Below, piece after piece: positions 18,701-26,805 of a DNA stretch of 64,000 bases. Each line of letters opens with the position of its first letter. Position 1 is the stretch's first letter. The notes under the pieces are model-generated. The model did no database searches. It was not told the origin of the DNA and saw only the letters and a program-made list of their open reading frames with translations. The translations under genes and the position numbers were made by a program. The stretch comes from Streptomyces acidicola (GTDB taxonomy: Bacteria; Actinomycetota; Actinomycetes; Streptomycetales; Streptomycetaceae). The stretch spans positions 50,096-114,095 of the forward strand of contig NZ_VMNX01000007.1 in NCBI RefSeq assembly GCF_009377235.1, written 5' to 3'.

Positions 18701-19804
18701 TCAGTGGTCCTGGCGGTAGCGGGCGAGCTTGTCCTCGTCGATCGCGACGCCCAGTCCGGGCCGGTCGCGGACGGCGAGCGTGCCGCCGGTGATGGTGAGT
18801 GGTTCGGTGAGCAGGTCGTCGCTCATGTCCAGGAAGTTGGACAGTTCGCCGGCACGCCGTGACGTGGCGGCATGGGCGGCGCCGAAGGCCACCGTGCACA
18901 CGGTGCCCAGCTGACCGTCGATCTGGTTGCCCATCACCACTTCGGTGCCTAGTCCCTCGCACTGGAACAGCACGCGCTGGGAACGGGTGAAGCCGGTGCG
19001 GGCGGTCTTGATGCTGATGGCGGTGGCGTCGCCGTCGAGCAGGGAGCGGGTCACCTCGGCCGGTGTGGTGGCGGACTCGTCGGCGACGAACGGGACACGG
19101 CAGTCCCTGACGAGCCGGCGGCGGCCGAGTACGTCGTCGGCGGGGCACAGCTCCTCGGCGAGCGTCAGGCCGAGGTCGTCCAGTTCACGCAGGGCGAAGG
19201 CGGCCTCGGAGGCGGTCCAGCCGCGATTGCCGTCGACGTACAACTCGGCGTCGTCGCCCAGGGTTTCGCGCAGGGCACGGCACACGTCGAGGTCGAGGCG
19301 GACCGGGCGGCGGCCGACCTTCACCTTGAAGACGGTGATGCCGTGGGTGTCGCGGATGCGTTCCGCCTCCGCGGTCACGCACTGGGGTGTGTCGAAGCCG
19401 AGCATGTGGCTGACGCGCATACGGTCGGTGCTGCCGCCGAGCAGCTGGGTGACGGACCGCCCGCAGGCCTGGCCCGCGATGTCCCACAGCGCCATGTCGA
19501 GGGCGGACTTCGCGGCCGGGTTACCGACCGTGCGGTACAGGAGGGCGTGGACGCGCTCGCGGGCGAAGACCTCCGCGCCCAGCAGTTGCGGGGCGAAGAC
19601 CTTCTCGATCACCCCGGTCACGGATGCCTGCGTCTCGCCGTAGGTGAACGGACGCGGTGGGGCGTCCGCCACGCCGACCAGCCCCTCATCGGTGTGTACG
19701 CGGACCAGGACGTGCTCGGCGGTGTGCACCTCGCCGCTCGCGAACCTGAGTGGCTTGGTGTAGGGGATGGCGTACGGGATGGCCTCGATCCCGGTGATCT
19801 TCAT
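18701..19804 (-). CDS. catB: Muconate cycloisomerase
   Basis: The 367-residue enolase-superfamily protein has an N-terminal capping domain (KITGIEAIPYAIPYTKPLRFASGEV) and a TIM barrel with the KxK pair in TVFKVKVGRRPV, metal ligands in LYVDGNRGW, LAEELC and VADESA, and the second-side Lys in AISIKTARTG. It converts cis,cis-muconate to muconolactone. The start ATG shares one base with the stop of the amidase gene (TGATG), so it is coupled to the auxin genes. A related substrate (for example a dipeptide or N-acyl amino acid) cannot be excluded by motif alone, but catA and catC flank it. Confidence 0.9.
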   Translation of the reverse strand: MKITGIEAIPYAIPYTKPLRFASGEVHTAEHVLVRVHTDEGLVGVADAPPRPFTYGETQASVTGVIEKVFAPQLLGAEVFARERVHALLYRTVGNPAAKSALDMALWDIAGQACGRSVTQLLGGSTDRMRVSHMLGFDTPQCVTAEAERIRDTHGITVFKVKVGRRPVRLDLDVCRALRETLGDDAELYVDGNRGWTASEAAFALRELDDLGLTLAEELCPADDVLGRRRLVRDCRVPFVADESATTPAEVTRSLLDGDATAISIKTARTGFTRSQRVLFQCEGLGTEVVMGNQIDGQLGTVCTVAFGAAHAATSRRAGELSNFLDMSDDLLTEPLTITGGTLAVRDRPGLGVAIDEDKLARYRQDH

Positions 19805-21018
19805 CAGGGGCTCCCGGTGATGTCCTGGACGAGGGTTTCCGTGTGCCGGGCGATGCCGAGCAGACGGCCCGCGCGGTCGGGGTGGCCGATGAGCTGGAGG
19901 CCGAGGGGCATGCCGTGCGGGTCGCGGTGCCCCGCGATGGTGACGACGGGCAGGCCGAGCAGTTGCCAGGGGCGGCTGAGGACCGGTGTGCCGGTGGCGT
20001 CGAGGCCGTGCGGGGCGGGGCCCGGAGCGGCAGGGCCAAGGATTACGTCGGCACGGTCGAGTAGGTCGAGGATCCGGGTGCGGGCGCTGTCCCTGACGGC
20101 GAGCGCCGCCTCGTAGGCGGCCACAGGGGTGTCGCGTCCTCGTTGCAGGAGTTCGCAGAGGTGTGCGCTCAGTGCCTCGGGGTGCCGTGCCTCGGCTTCG
20201 AGCGCGCGGGCGGCCTCGTACGCCATGACGGTGGCGTGCGTCTCGGCGAGTACAGGTGTGCCGGTCCGGTCCCCGAGATCGGCCGTTTCCGCGCCGAAGG
20301 CGGCCAGGGCCCGTCGGGTGTGCTCCAGCGCGTCCAGCATCGCCGGGTCGATGTCCGCCAGTTCGGTGCCGGACCACAGCAACACCTCCGGGGACCGGGG
20401 CTCCTCGGTCAGGGTGCCGTCGACGGCCTCCACGGCCGTGGCCAGGAAGCCGACGTCCGCCGCGAGCAGTCCGGGCGCGTCCAGGGTCCGGCTGAGGCCG
20501 GTGAAGCCCGTGGTCGGCCACGCGCCCGCCGGGGCGACATATCCGGCGACACCGCAGAAGGACGCCGGCCGGGTCAGGGAGCCCGCGGTCTGCGAACCCA
20601 GTGCGAGCGGTACGACGCCGGAGGCGACCGCGGCGGCCGAGCCGCTGGAGGAACCTCCCGGTGTATGGGCGGGGTTGTGCGGATTGCGGGTGGGACCGGG
20701 CTGGAAGTACGCGAACTCGGTGGTCACGGTCTTGCCCAGCGGAACGGCGCCCGCCCTGCGCAACCGGTCCACCAGCCAGGCGTCGGCCGTGGCGATCCGC
20801 CCCCGGCGCAGCGGGGAGCCGCACTCGGTGGGCAGTCCGGCAACGTCGATGATGTCCTTCACGCCGAACGGCACACCGCGCAACGGGCCGGACGACACGC
20901 TCTCGGCAGCCGCACGGGCGCCGTCCGCGTCGACCCGGACCCAGGCACGGATTCCGGGCTCGGTCTGCTCCAGGCGACGCAGTGCCTCCTCGACCGCGGC
21001 CGTCCTCTCGGTGGTCAT
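19804..21018 (-). CDS. iacH: Amidase-signature hydrolase, IacH-like
   Basis: The 404-residue protein has the Ser-cisSer-Lys amidase core: Lys54 in GVPFGVKDIID, the Gly/Ser-rich TPGGSSSGSAAAVASG (about 120-134) and SQTAGSLTRPASFCG (nucleophile Ser about 147). iac clusters encode an amidase-type protein named IacH; its step is not firmly settled, and cleavage of an amide in an opened indole ring or of an auxin amide are both plausible. The start overlaps the flavin reductase stop (ATGA). At 404 residues it is somewhat shorter than typical GatA-like amidases, but all catalytic residues are present. Confidence 0.82.
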   Translation of the reverse strand: MTTERTAAVEEALRRLEQTEPGIRAWVRVDADGARAAAESVSSGPLRGVPFGVKDIIDVAGLPTECGSPLRRGRIATADAWLVDRLRRAGAVPLGKTVTTEFAYFQPGPTRNPHNPAHTPGGSSSGSAAAVASGVVPLALGSQTAGSLTRPASFCGVAGYVAPAGAWPTTGFTGLSRTLDAPGLLAADVGFLATAVEAVDGTLTEEPRSPEVLLWSGTELADIDPAMLDALEHTRRALAAFGAETADLGDRTGTPVLAETHATVMAYEAARALEAEARHPEALSAHLCELLQRGRDTPVAAYEAALAVRDSARTRILDLLDRADVILGPAAPGPAPHGLDATGTPVLSRPWQLLGLPVVTIAGHRDPHGMPLGLQLIGHPDRAGRLLGIARHTETLVQDITGSP

Positions 21019-21572
21019 GACCCGGCACCTTCCGGAATCAGGGGCGTGGCGTCGAGGCGGTGGAACGCCCGGTTGAAGTAGACGAGGCTCTGCCCGCCCG
21101 AACGGGTGCGGATCTGCTCGACGTCGACGAAGAGGACGCTGTGGGAGCCCATGGGGACGGTGTGGCTGACGGTGCCGACCGCGGTCACCAGGGCGTCCTT
21201 GAGGACCGGCACGTCCTGGGTGCGGTCCCAGACGTCCCAGGTGAAGCGCTCGGCCATGGGCACCTTGGTGGCGCCGGCGAAGTGCAGTGCCAGTTCCTGC
21301 TGGTCGCCGCCGAGGACGTTGACGCAGACGTGACCGTTGGTGCGGAAGACGTCGTGCATGGCGCTGGAGCGGTTGACGCAGACCAGGAGGGTCGGCGGTG
21401 CGTCGGTGACCGAGCAGACCGCGCTGACGGTGAGGCCGCAGCGGCCGCTCGGGCCGTTTGTCGTCAGGATGTTGACGGCTGCCGGGAGATGCGCCATGGC
21501 CTCCCGGAACTCGCGCTGATCGGGGGCCACGGCGGTGCCGCTCCTCTCCTGCTCGGGTCGGTTCTCGCTCAC
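21015..21572 (-). CDS. iacG: Flavin reductase (HpaC-like), IacG-like
   Basis: The 185-residue protein belongs to the FMN-binding flavin reductase family: FREAMAHLPAAVNILTTNGPSGRCGLTVSAVCSVTDAPPTLLVCVNRSS, VCVNVLGGDQQELALHFAG and HSVLFVDVEQIRT. It supplies reduced flavin to a two-component monooxygenase; the obvious partner is the acyl-CoA-dehydrogenase-like IacA at 25512-26672. GTG start at 21572 overlaps the upstream stop by 4 bp. IacG in described auxin loci is also a flavin reductase. Confidence 0.85.
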   Translation of the reverse strand: MSENRPEQERSGTAVAPDQREFREAMAHLPAAVNILTTNGPSGRCGLTVSAVCSVTDAPPTLLVCVNRSSAMHDVFRTNGHVCVNVLGGDQQELALHFAGATKVPMAERFTWDVWDRTQDVPVLKDALVTAVGTVSHTVPMGSHSVLFVDVEQIRTRSGGQSLVYFNRAFHRLDATPLIPEGAGS

Positions 21573-22522
21573 CACAGCTCGACCACCAGCCGCGGCGACT
21601 TCGCGCGTGACACACAGGCGGCGATCTGGTCGCCGGCCGCCTTCTCCTTCGCGGACAGGCAGTGGTCGCGGTGGTCGGGTTCGCCCTGGACGACCCGCAG
21701 GACGCAGGTCCCGCAGATGCCTTCCCGGCACGAGGTTTCGAGGGGGACGCCGCCCGCCTCCAGTACGTCGGCGATGCTCTTGTCCGGTGGCACCGTGTAC
21801 ACCTCACCGGTGTCCAGTTCGACTTCGAAGCCGGTGGCGGGTTCGGCTTTCAGGACGTCGCCTGCCTGGAACAGCTCACGGTGGACGCGGTCCTCGGGCA
21901 GAGTGCGGGCCGCGAGCGCGCCGACCCGGTCCATGAAGCCCTGGGGGCCGCAGGTGTAGACGTGTGCGTCCGGCCCGGCCCCGGCGAGTCCCGTGGCCAG
22001 GGCCCTGGCCGTGGCCTCGCGTCCGAGGCCGAAGTGGAAGACGACGCGGTCGGCGAAGGCGCTGCGTTCGAGCAGGCCGACGAAGGCCGCCTCGGCCCGG
22101 CGGCGTGCCACGTAGTGCAGCCGGAACTCGGCGCCGGTGGTGTGCAGTTCGTACGCCATCGCCAGCAGCGGGGTGATGCCGATCCCGGCCGCCACCAGGT
22201 GGTGCTCCCCGGCGTCGGCGGCGAGCCCGAACAGCCGGCGGGGCTGCCCCACGGTCAGTTCGGTGCCCCGGTCGGCCTTGTCGTGCAGGGCCTGGGAGCC
22301 GCCGCGGGAGTTCTCCTCGCGTTTGACCGCGATGGTGTAGGCGCCGGTGTCGTCGAGTGGCCCGCACAGGGAGTAGGGGCGGGTGATCCCGGTGGGTCCG
22401 GTCACGTCGACGTGTGCGCCGGCCGGATACGGAGGGAGGGCGTCGCCGTCGGAGCGGACGAGCCTCAGGGCCTTGATCGTGTCGGTTTCGTCAGCGGTCT
22501 CGGTGACGGTGACAGTGAACAT
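21569..22522 (-). CDS. iacF: FMN/2Fe-2S ring-hydroxylating oxygenase reductase, IacF-like
   Basis: The 317-residue protein has the phthalate-dioxygenase-reductase order: flavin domain (RPYSLCGPLDD, about residues 48-58), NAD domain (LVAAGIGITPLLAMAYEL and YTCGPQGFMD) and a C-terminal plant-type ferredoxin with Cys265, 270, 273 and 288 (CREGICGTC ... DHC). It passes electrons from NAD(P)H to the Rieske oxygenase at 23350-25123. The C-terminal placement of the 2Fe-2S domain matches VanB/PDR-type reductases, as reported for IacF. The gene is 51 bp downstream of the SDR and overlaps the flavin reductase start. Confidence 0.88.
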   Translation of the reverse strand: MFTVTVTETADETDTIKALRLVRSDGDALPPYPAGAHVDVTGPTGITRPYSLCGPLDDTGAYTIAVKREENSRGGSQALHDKADRGTELTVGQPRRLFGLAADAGEHHLVAAGIGITPLLAMAYELHTTGAEFRLHYVARRRAEAAFVGLLERSAFADRVVFHFGLGREATARALATGLAGAGPDAHVYTCGPQGFMDRVGALAARTLPEDRVHRELFQAGDVLKAEPATGFEVELDTGEVYTVPPDKSIADVLEAGGVPLETSCREGICGTCVLRVVQGEPDHRDHCLSAKEKAAGDQIAACVSRAKSPRLVVELW

Positions 22523-22573
22523 CCGTCTGCCTTCGCGTTCGCGGGTGGTGCTGATGTGGTGCTGACGGCGCTG

Positions 22574-23353
22574 TCAGCGCATGTAGAGGCCGCCGTTGGC
22601 GTCCCAGCAGGCGCCGGTGACCGCGTCCGCGTGCTCGGCGGCGAGCAGGACGGCCATGTCGGCGATGAACCGGGGCCGGCCGAGGCGGCCGACCGGGATC
22701 GACGCCTCGATCTGGGCGAGCCGGTCCGGGGCGACGGTCTCACGGACCACCGGGAGGTCCTGCGGTCCCGGGGAGATGGCGTTGACTGTCACCCCGTGCG
22801 GTCCGAGTTCGCGGGCGAACACCTTGGTCAGTGTCGCCACACCCCCCTTGGCCGCCGCGTAGTGCGCGCCCGTCGCCGTACCGCCGTTCTGGCCGGCGAG
22901 GGAGGCGATGTTGACGATGCGTCCGTAGCCGCGCTCGGCGAAGTAGGCGCCGAAGACCTGACAGCCGAAGAAGGTGCCGTTGAGGTTGGTGGTCACCACG
23001 GCGTCGAAGCTCTCCGGGCTGATCCGCATCAGGGGCTCGACCTTGGACTGCCCGGCGTTGTTGACCAGGACGTGCACGGCGCCCCAGCGTTCGGTCAGCT
23101 GGTCGCGCACCCGGACGAAGGCGTCCTTGTCCCGCACGTCCAGGGCGAGACCCACGGCGTTGCGGCCGGAGGGGTCGAGCTCCGCGGCGGCCTCGGCGGC
23201 GGCCTCCGCGTCCAGGTCGGTCAGGGCGACGCGGTAGCCCCGGTCGTACAGCCGCCCGGCGATACAGCCGCCGAGGCCGCGGGCCGCGCCGGTCACCAGT
23301 GCGACACGGTGGGCGTCGTCCTCCCAGCTCTCGCCGGTTCCCTGCGGGCTCAC
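22574..23353 (-). CDS. iacE: Short-chain dehydrogenase, IacE-like
   Basis: The 259-residue classical SDR has TGAARGLGG (NAD(P)-binding), NNAGQSKVEP, the catalytic Ser in VNIASLAGQ and YxxxK in HYAAAKGGVA, with AISPGPQDLP after it. In iac clusters the SDR (IacE) takes part in oxidation or reduction of a hydroxylated indole-acetate intermediate. GTG at 23353 overlaps the dioxygenase beta stop (GTGA). The position between dioxygenase beta and reductase is the same as in the published iac order C-D-E-F-G. Confidence 0.85.
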   Translation of the reverse strand: MSPQGTGESWEDDAHRVALVTGAARGLGGCIAGRLYDRGYRVALTDLDAEAAAEAAAELDPSGRNAVGLALDVRDKDAFVRVRDQLTERWGAVHVLVNNAGQSKVEPLMRISPESFDAVVTTNLNGTFFGCQVFGAYFAERGYGRIVNIASLAGQNGGTATGAHYAAAKGGVATLTKVFARELGPHGVTVNAISPGPQDLPVVRETVAPDRLAQIEASIPVGRLGRPRFIADMAVLLAAEHADAVTGACWDANGGLYMR

Positions 23354-23874
23354 AGCAGGAATCCCGATGCCGTGACGGTGTCGTCCGAGTTGACCAGCCG
23401 GACGACCTTCCGGGAGATCCGGGGGCCGTCGGCGTCCCACACGATCCGGTGGGTGAGGTCGGCGGCGAGGACGAAGGTCTCCTCGCGCTTGTAGCCGACG
23501 AGGACCTGCGCCGAGCAGATCTCGATCGCGTCCGGCTCGCGGCCGGTGACGACGAAGCGCGAGACGGTGCGGACCGTGCGCGCCGCCGCGGCCGCGGAGA
23601 TGGAGAATCCGCCGGTGAGGCGCTCGATGCGCATACGGCGCATCCGGTCGTCGTCGAAGACGAGGTTGAGGGTGGAGGCGAAGTCGGTGGTCTCACGGTC
23701 GATGGGGACGACGTACTCTCCCCCCTCGGCCCACAGGCCGTCCCAGTCCTCGTACCGCCGGGCGTCCAGCAGGTGTGCCTCGCGCCAGATGAGGGACACG
23801 GCCGCCAGGGCACGGGGGTCGTCGAACGGCAGTGCCGTGGCCGGGGCGGCCGTGCTCGGGGCGTCACTCGCCAT
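23350..23874 (-). CDS. iacD: Ring-hydroxylating dioxygenase small (beta) subunit, IacD-like
   Basis: The 174-residue protein has the NTF2-like fold of ring-hydroxylating dioxygenase beta subunits: LIWREAHLLDARRYEDWDGLWAEGGEYVVPID near the start and RRMRIERLTGGFSISAAAAARTVRTVSRFVV in the middle. It forms the structural part of the alpha/beta oxygenase with the gene at 23864-25123, whose 3' end overlaps it by 11 bp. Confidence 0.88.
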   Translation of the reverse strand: MASDAPSTAAPATALPFDDPRALAAVSLIWREAHLLDARRYEDWDGLWAEGGEYVVPIDRETTDFASTLNLVFDDDRMRRMRIERLTGGFSISAAAAARTVRTVSRFVVTGREPDAIEICSAQVLVGYKREETFVLAADLTHRIVWDADGPRISRKVVRLVNSDDTVTASGFLL

Positions 23875-25123
23875 CCGTCATCATCCTCTTCCACATCGCG
23901 TAGGCCTCGCGCATCCCGGTCTCGTCGGTCGCGTGGGAGGTGGGCTGCCCCAGGTCGTTGGGCTTCTCGCGGCCGAGGCCGCGGTTGACCAGGATCGGCA
24001 TGTCGACACCGCCCGTCACGCCGCGCTGGACGCGGTTCCACGCCTCGGCGTCATCAGGGCTGCCGAAGCCGAACGGGCCCTGGAAATGCTCGTGGATGCG
24101 CAGCCGTTCACGGTTGACGATCTCCGGACCGCCGTCCAGGCCGAGGGCCACGTGCCGGATCTCCGTCTCGGCGACCGAGACCGGACGCAGGACGCGGAAG
24201 AACGACATCGACATGGCCACGTTCGGGAACAGATTGAGGTTGAACCCGGCGCCGTGCAGCGAGCGGACGATGCGCCGCACCTTCTCCGGCGGCATGTCCT
24301 TCGACAGTTCCTCGACGATGTGGCTGAAGCGGTCCTGGAGCTTCTCGGTGCCGTCGTCGACGTCGAGGTCGGCGTGCTCGGCAACGGATACGGACACGCT
24401 GTGGCCATTGCCGAGGGCGTGGGTGACCGCGCGCTCGTCGGTCATGATCGACAGCATGCTCGCGGTCTCGGCGTCGACCGACGACATCCAGGAGCGGTGC
24501 ACGATCGGGAAGTGGTACCAGTCGGTGGTGTTCTCCAGTTGGATCTTCCAGTTGCCCCGGAAGCGGAACCTGTGCTCGCCCTGCACCTTGACCGGGTAGC
24601 CGGCGCCCTGCTTCATGAAGCGGTCGATCCACAGGCGGGCCCCGCCGAGGAAGTCCTCCAGCGGCTCGATGCCGTGGTCGAAGCTGGCGAAGATCATGCC
24701 GGCGTAGCTGCCGGCCTTCAGCCGCTGCAGCGGCAGGTCCTTCTTCTCGACGACGTCCTCGTAGCCGTCGGGGTAGGGGATGCCGCGCAGAGTGCCGTCC
24801 AGGGCGTACGACCAGGCGTGGTACGGGCAGGTGAAGCCGTTGCCGTTGCCCTTGGGGGTCTCGCAGACGCTGGCGCCGCGGTGGCGGCAGCGGTTGAGCA
24901 GGACGTTGATGCCGCCGCGGCGGTCGCGGCTGACGATGACCGGCCTGCGGCCGATCCAGGCCGTCTTGAAGTCTCCGGGCTTGGCGACCTCGCTCTCGTG
25001 CGCCACCCACACCCAGGTGCGGTGGAAGATCCGGTCCATCTCCCGCTCGAACAGGTCCGGGTCGGTGTAGAGGGTGCCGGCGACCCGGTCGGACTCGACC
25101 AGGGAGGAGATGTCGGGGCTCAT
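23864..25123 (-). CDS. iacC: Rieske ring-hydroxylating dioxygenase large (alpha) subunit, IacC-like
   Basis: The 419-residue protein has a Rieske domain with Cys79-x-His81 and Cys99-x2-His102 (NRCRHRG ... FTCPYHAWSY) and a catalytic domain with the mononuclear iron facial triad region ENTTDWYHFPIVHRSW (Asp bridge, two His). In iac loci this oxygenase attacks an oxidised indole-acetate intermediate on the way to catechol. A benzoate- or anthranilate-type oxygenase is the alternative by motif, but the gene company (IacA, IacB, SDR, amidase) favours auxin. The start overlaps the stop of the IacB-like gene (ATGA). Confidence 0.88.
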   Translation of the reverse strand: MSPDISSLVESDRVAGTLYTDPDLFEREMDRIFHRTWVWVAHESEVAKPGDFKTAWIGRRPVIVSRDRRGGINVLLNRCRHRGASVCETPKGNGNGFTCPYHAWSYALDGTLRGIPYPDGYEDVVEKKDLPLQRLKAGSYAGMIFASFDHGIEPLEDFLGGARLWIDRFMKQGAGYPVKVQGEHRFRFRGNWKIQLENTTDWYHFPIVHRSWMSSVDAETASMLSIMTDERAVTHALGNGHSVSVSVAEHADLDVDDGTEKLQDRFSHIVEELSKDMPPEKVRRIVRSLHGAGFNLNLFPNVAMSMSFFRVLRPVSVAETEIRHVALGLDGGPEIVNRERLRIHEHFQGPFGFGSPDDAEAWNRVQRGVTGGVDMPILVNRGLGREKPNDLGQPTSHATDETGMREAYAMWKRMMTDGE

Positions 25124-25482
25124 CGGACCGCCTCCGGTTCGGGCAGCGGGCGGCCGAGGCGGGCCTCGATCTTCATGTAGCGCCACAGGCCGTGCTCGCC
25201 GACCTGCACGGTGCGCAGGAGGTTGCAGGCGGCGGCGACTGTCGGCTGGTCGACGACGTCGGCGAGGACGTAACAGGTCCACGGCCAGGAGCCGGACGGG
25301 CCGACCATGTGCTGGTCGTCGTCGATGGTGCCGAGGACGGTCACCCCGGGCAGCTCGAACAGCTGGGTGAGCATGGTGGTGAAACCGTCCCAGACCGTCT
25401 TGCCCTGGCCGGTGGGCAGGTCGAAGAAGTTCTGGTTGACGCCGATACAGAAGAGCACCCTCAGCGGGGAGTTGTCGGGCAT
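25120..25482 (-). CDS. iacB: Small conserved protein, IacB-like
   Basis: The 120-residue protein has no recognised catalytic domain. It contains LRVLFCIGVNQNFFDLPTG, FTTMLTQLFELPGVTVLGTIDDDQHMVGPSGSWPWTCYVLADV and LLRTVQVGEHGLWRYMKIEARLGRP, a pattern like dimeric alpha/beta-barrel proteins. In published iac clusters a small protein of unknown function (IacB) lies between the flavoprotein IacA and the dioxygenase, exactly this position. It may be an accessory protein or an isomerase-like enzyme in the pathway. Spacing is 29 bp after iacA and 4 bp overlap with iacC. Confidence 0.75.
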   Translation of the reverse strand: MPDNSPLRVLFCIGVNQNFFDLPTGQGKTVWDGFTTMLTQLFELPGVTVLGTIDDDQHMVGPSGSWPWTCYVLADVVDQPTVAAACNLLRTVQVGEHGLWRYMKIEARLGRPLPEPEAVR

Positions 25483-25511
25483 GGGGATTCCTGCCTCTCA
25501 GAGGTAGCCGG

Positions 25512-26672
25512 TCAGAGGTAGCCGGGGAAGGGCTGGACGCCCATGAGCACAGCGCCGGCGCCGTCGTACATGCCCTCCTGGAGGAAGGCGTGCTGCGGGA
25601 CGACCGACGCGTCGCGCAGGTAACGCTGGAGGGGGCTGCCGTCGGCGATGGCGCCGATGCCGCCGAGCTGGTAGGCGGCCCGGACGACTTCGAAGGTGGT
25701 CCTGGCCAGGTGGGCGGAGGCGAGCCGCAGCAGGCTGGCCTGCTCGGGGGTGGCCGGGTCCCCCGCCTCGACGGTGGCCCAGACCTCTTCGGTGGTCTCG
25801 TAGAAGAAGGCGCGCACGGAGCGGAGTTGGGCCTCGGCCTGCGCCACCGCGATGCGGTAGGTGGCGCGTTCGGCGGGTTTCGGGGCGCCGGTGTAGCCGG
25901 AGCGGCCGCCCTGGGCGATGACGTGGTCGAGGGCCGCACGGGCCACTCCGAGGCCGACGACGGCCAGGACCTGGGCCGCGTACGGAACCGTCGGGTAGCG
26001 GTACAGCGGTTCGTCGACAGCGGGCTCACCGCCGCGGACGAACGTCCACTCCTCCGGTACGACAGCTCCGTCGACCACCAGGTCGTGGCTGCCGGTGCCG
26101 CGCATGCCGATGACGTCCCAGTTGTCGATGATCTCCACCTGGTCGGGCCGCAGGACGGCGGTCAGCGGCCGGCCGGAGTGGTCCGCGCCGGACTTGATTC
26201 CCACGCCCAGCACGTCGGCCCCCTTGCAGCCGCTGGCGAACCTCCATCGGCCGGAGACGCGGTAGCCGTTCTCGACGCGCTGCGCGGGCTGCACCGGGAA
26301 CAGTCCGCCGGCGAAGGCCACATCGGGGCCGTCCGCGTACAGCAGGGCCTGCGTCTCCAGTGGCAGTGCGGTGAGGTAGATGGCCGACGAGCCGAAGCTC
26401 GCGACCCAGCCGGCCGAGCCGTCGACCACGGATATCCGCTCGACGAGGTGAAGGAATTCAGCGGGCGACAGGGCGTCTCCACCGAAACGCTTCGGGACGC
26501 CGGCCCGGTAGATTCCGGCCTTCTTGAATTCGGCGATCACATCGCGCGGGACATGGCGTTTCTCCTCGAATTCGGCCCGCCGTCCCCTCACTGTCTCCAG
26601 CAGTCGGTCGAACGCCGCCCCGGCTTGCGAACGGCCTTCGGCCGCGGTCGGGGAATCCAGCGTCTGCGTCAT
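25512..26672 (-). CDS. iacA: Acyl-CoA-dehydrogenase-like flavin monooxygenase, IacA-like
   Basis: The 386-residue protein has the acyl-CoA dehydrogenase fold in its group-D monooxygenase form: GVPKRFGGDALSPAEFLHLVERISVVDGSAGWVASF, VSGRWRFASGCKGADVLGVG, WDVIGMRGTGSHDLVVDGAVVPEEWTF and a C-terminal helical bundle ending in AFLQEGMYDGAGAVLMGVQPFPGYL. IacA is the flavin-dependent oxygenase that starts indole-3-acetate oxidation, using reduced flavin probably from IacG. ATG at 26672 follows GAGGAG with good spacing; ATG at 26690 would extend it by 6 residues without support. First gene of the degradative operon, preceded by a candidate promoter and palindrome. Confidence 0.85.
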   Translation of the reverse strand: MTQTLDSPTAAEGRSQAGAAFDRLLETVRGRRAEFEEKRHVPRDVIAEFKKAGIYRAGVPKRFGGDALSPAEFLHLVERISVVDGSAGWVASFGSSAIYLTALPLETQALLYADGPDVAFAGGLFPVQPAQRVENGYRVSGRWRFASGCKGADVLGVGIKSGADHSGRPLTAVLRPDQVEIIDNWDVIGMRGTGSHDLVVDGAVVPEEWTFVRGGEPAVDEPLYRYPTVPYAAQVLAVVGLGVARAALDHVIAQGGRSGYTGAPKPAERATYRIAVAQAEAQLRSVRAFFYETTEEVWATVEAGDPATPEQASLLRLASAHLARTTFEVVRAAYQLGGIGAIADGSPLQRYLRDASVVPQHAFLQEGMYDGAGAVLMGVQPFPGYL

Positions 26673-26723
26673 GAGAAATTCTCCTCGCATTGCCGGGGCG
26701 GTTCTCTCTTCCGCCTCCCTTTC

Positions 26724-26753
26724 ACGCTACGGGGATCAACCGCGCATTCACCA
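26724..26753 (-). promoter_or_regulatory. Candidate promoter of the iac-cat operon
   Basis: On the minus strand TGGTGA (26753-26748) and TAGCGT (26729-26724) are 18 bp apart. Transcription would start near 26717, 45 nt before the IacA ATG. The weak -35 suggests an activated promoter. Confidence 0.4.
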
Positions 26754-26772
26754 TTGGGACTTGGCCGCGTCC

Positions 26773-26794
26773 GCGTAGGGGATTTCCCCTACGC
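26773..26794. promoter_or_regulatory. 22-bp perfect palindrome upstream of iacA, candidate activator site
   Basis: Arms GCGTAGGGGA (26773-26782) and TCCCCTACGC (26785-26794) flank a TT spacer. The centre lies about 66 bp upstream of the predicted iac start point, a usual position for a LuxR/FixJ-type activator such as the product of 29480-30082. It could instead act as a hairpin terminator for the amidohydrolase gene, whose stop is at 26806. Confidence 0.55.
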
Positions 26795-26805
26795 TCGGGC
26801 CGCTA

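Noticed and set aside
25120..25482. Second muconolactone isomerase.
   Set aside because: The sequence lacks the FPYMDI(E/T)V and CRHP-type end of CatC, which is encoded at 17515-17793. The position fits IacB better.
26754..26762. GGGACTTGG near the iac promoter as a DevR/DosR-type half-site.
   Set aside because: Only one half-site is seen and no partner half-site follows at the right distance. The 22-bp palindrome is a stronger candidate.
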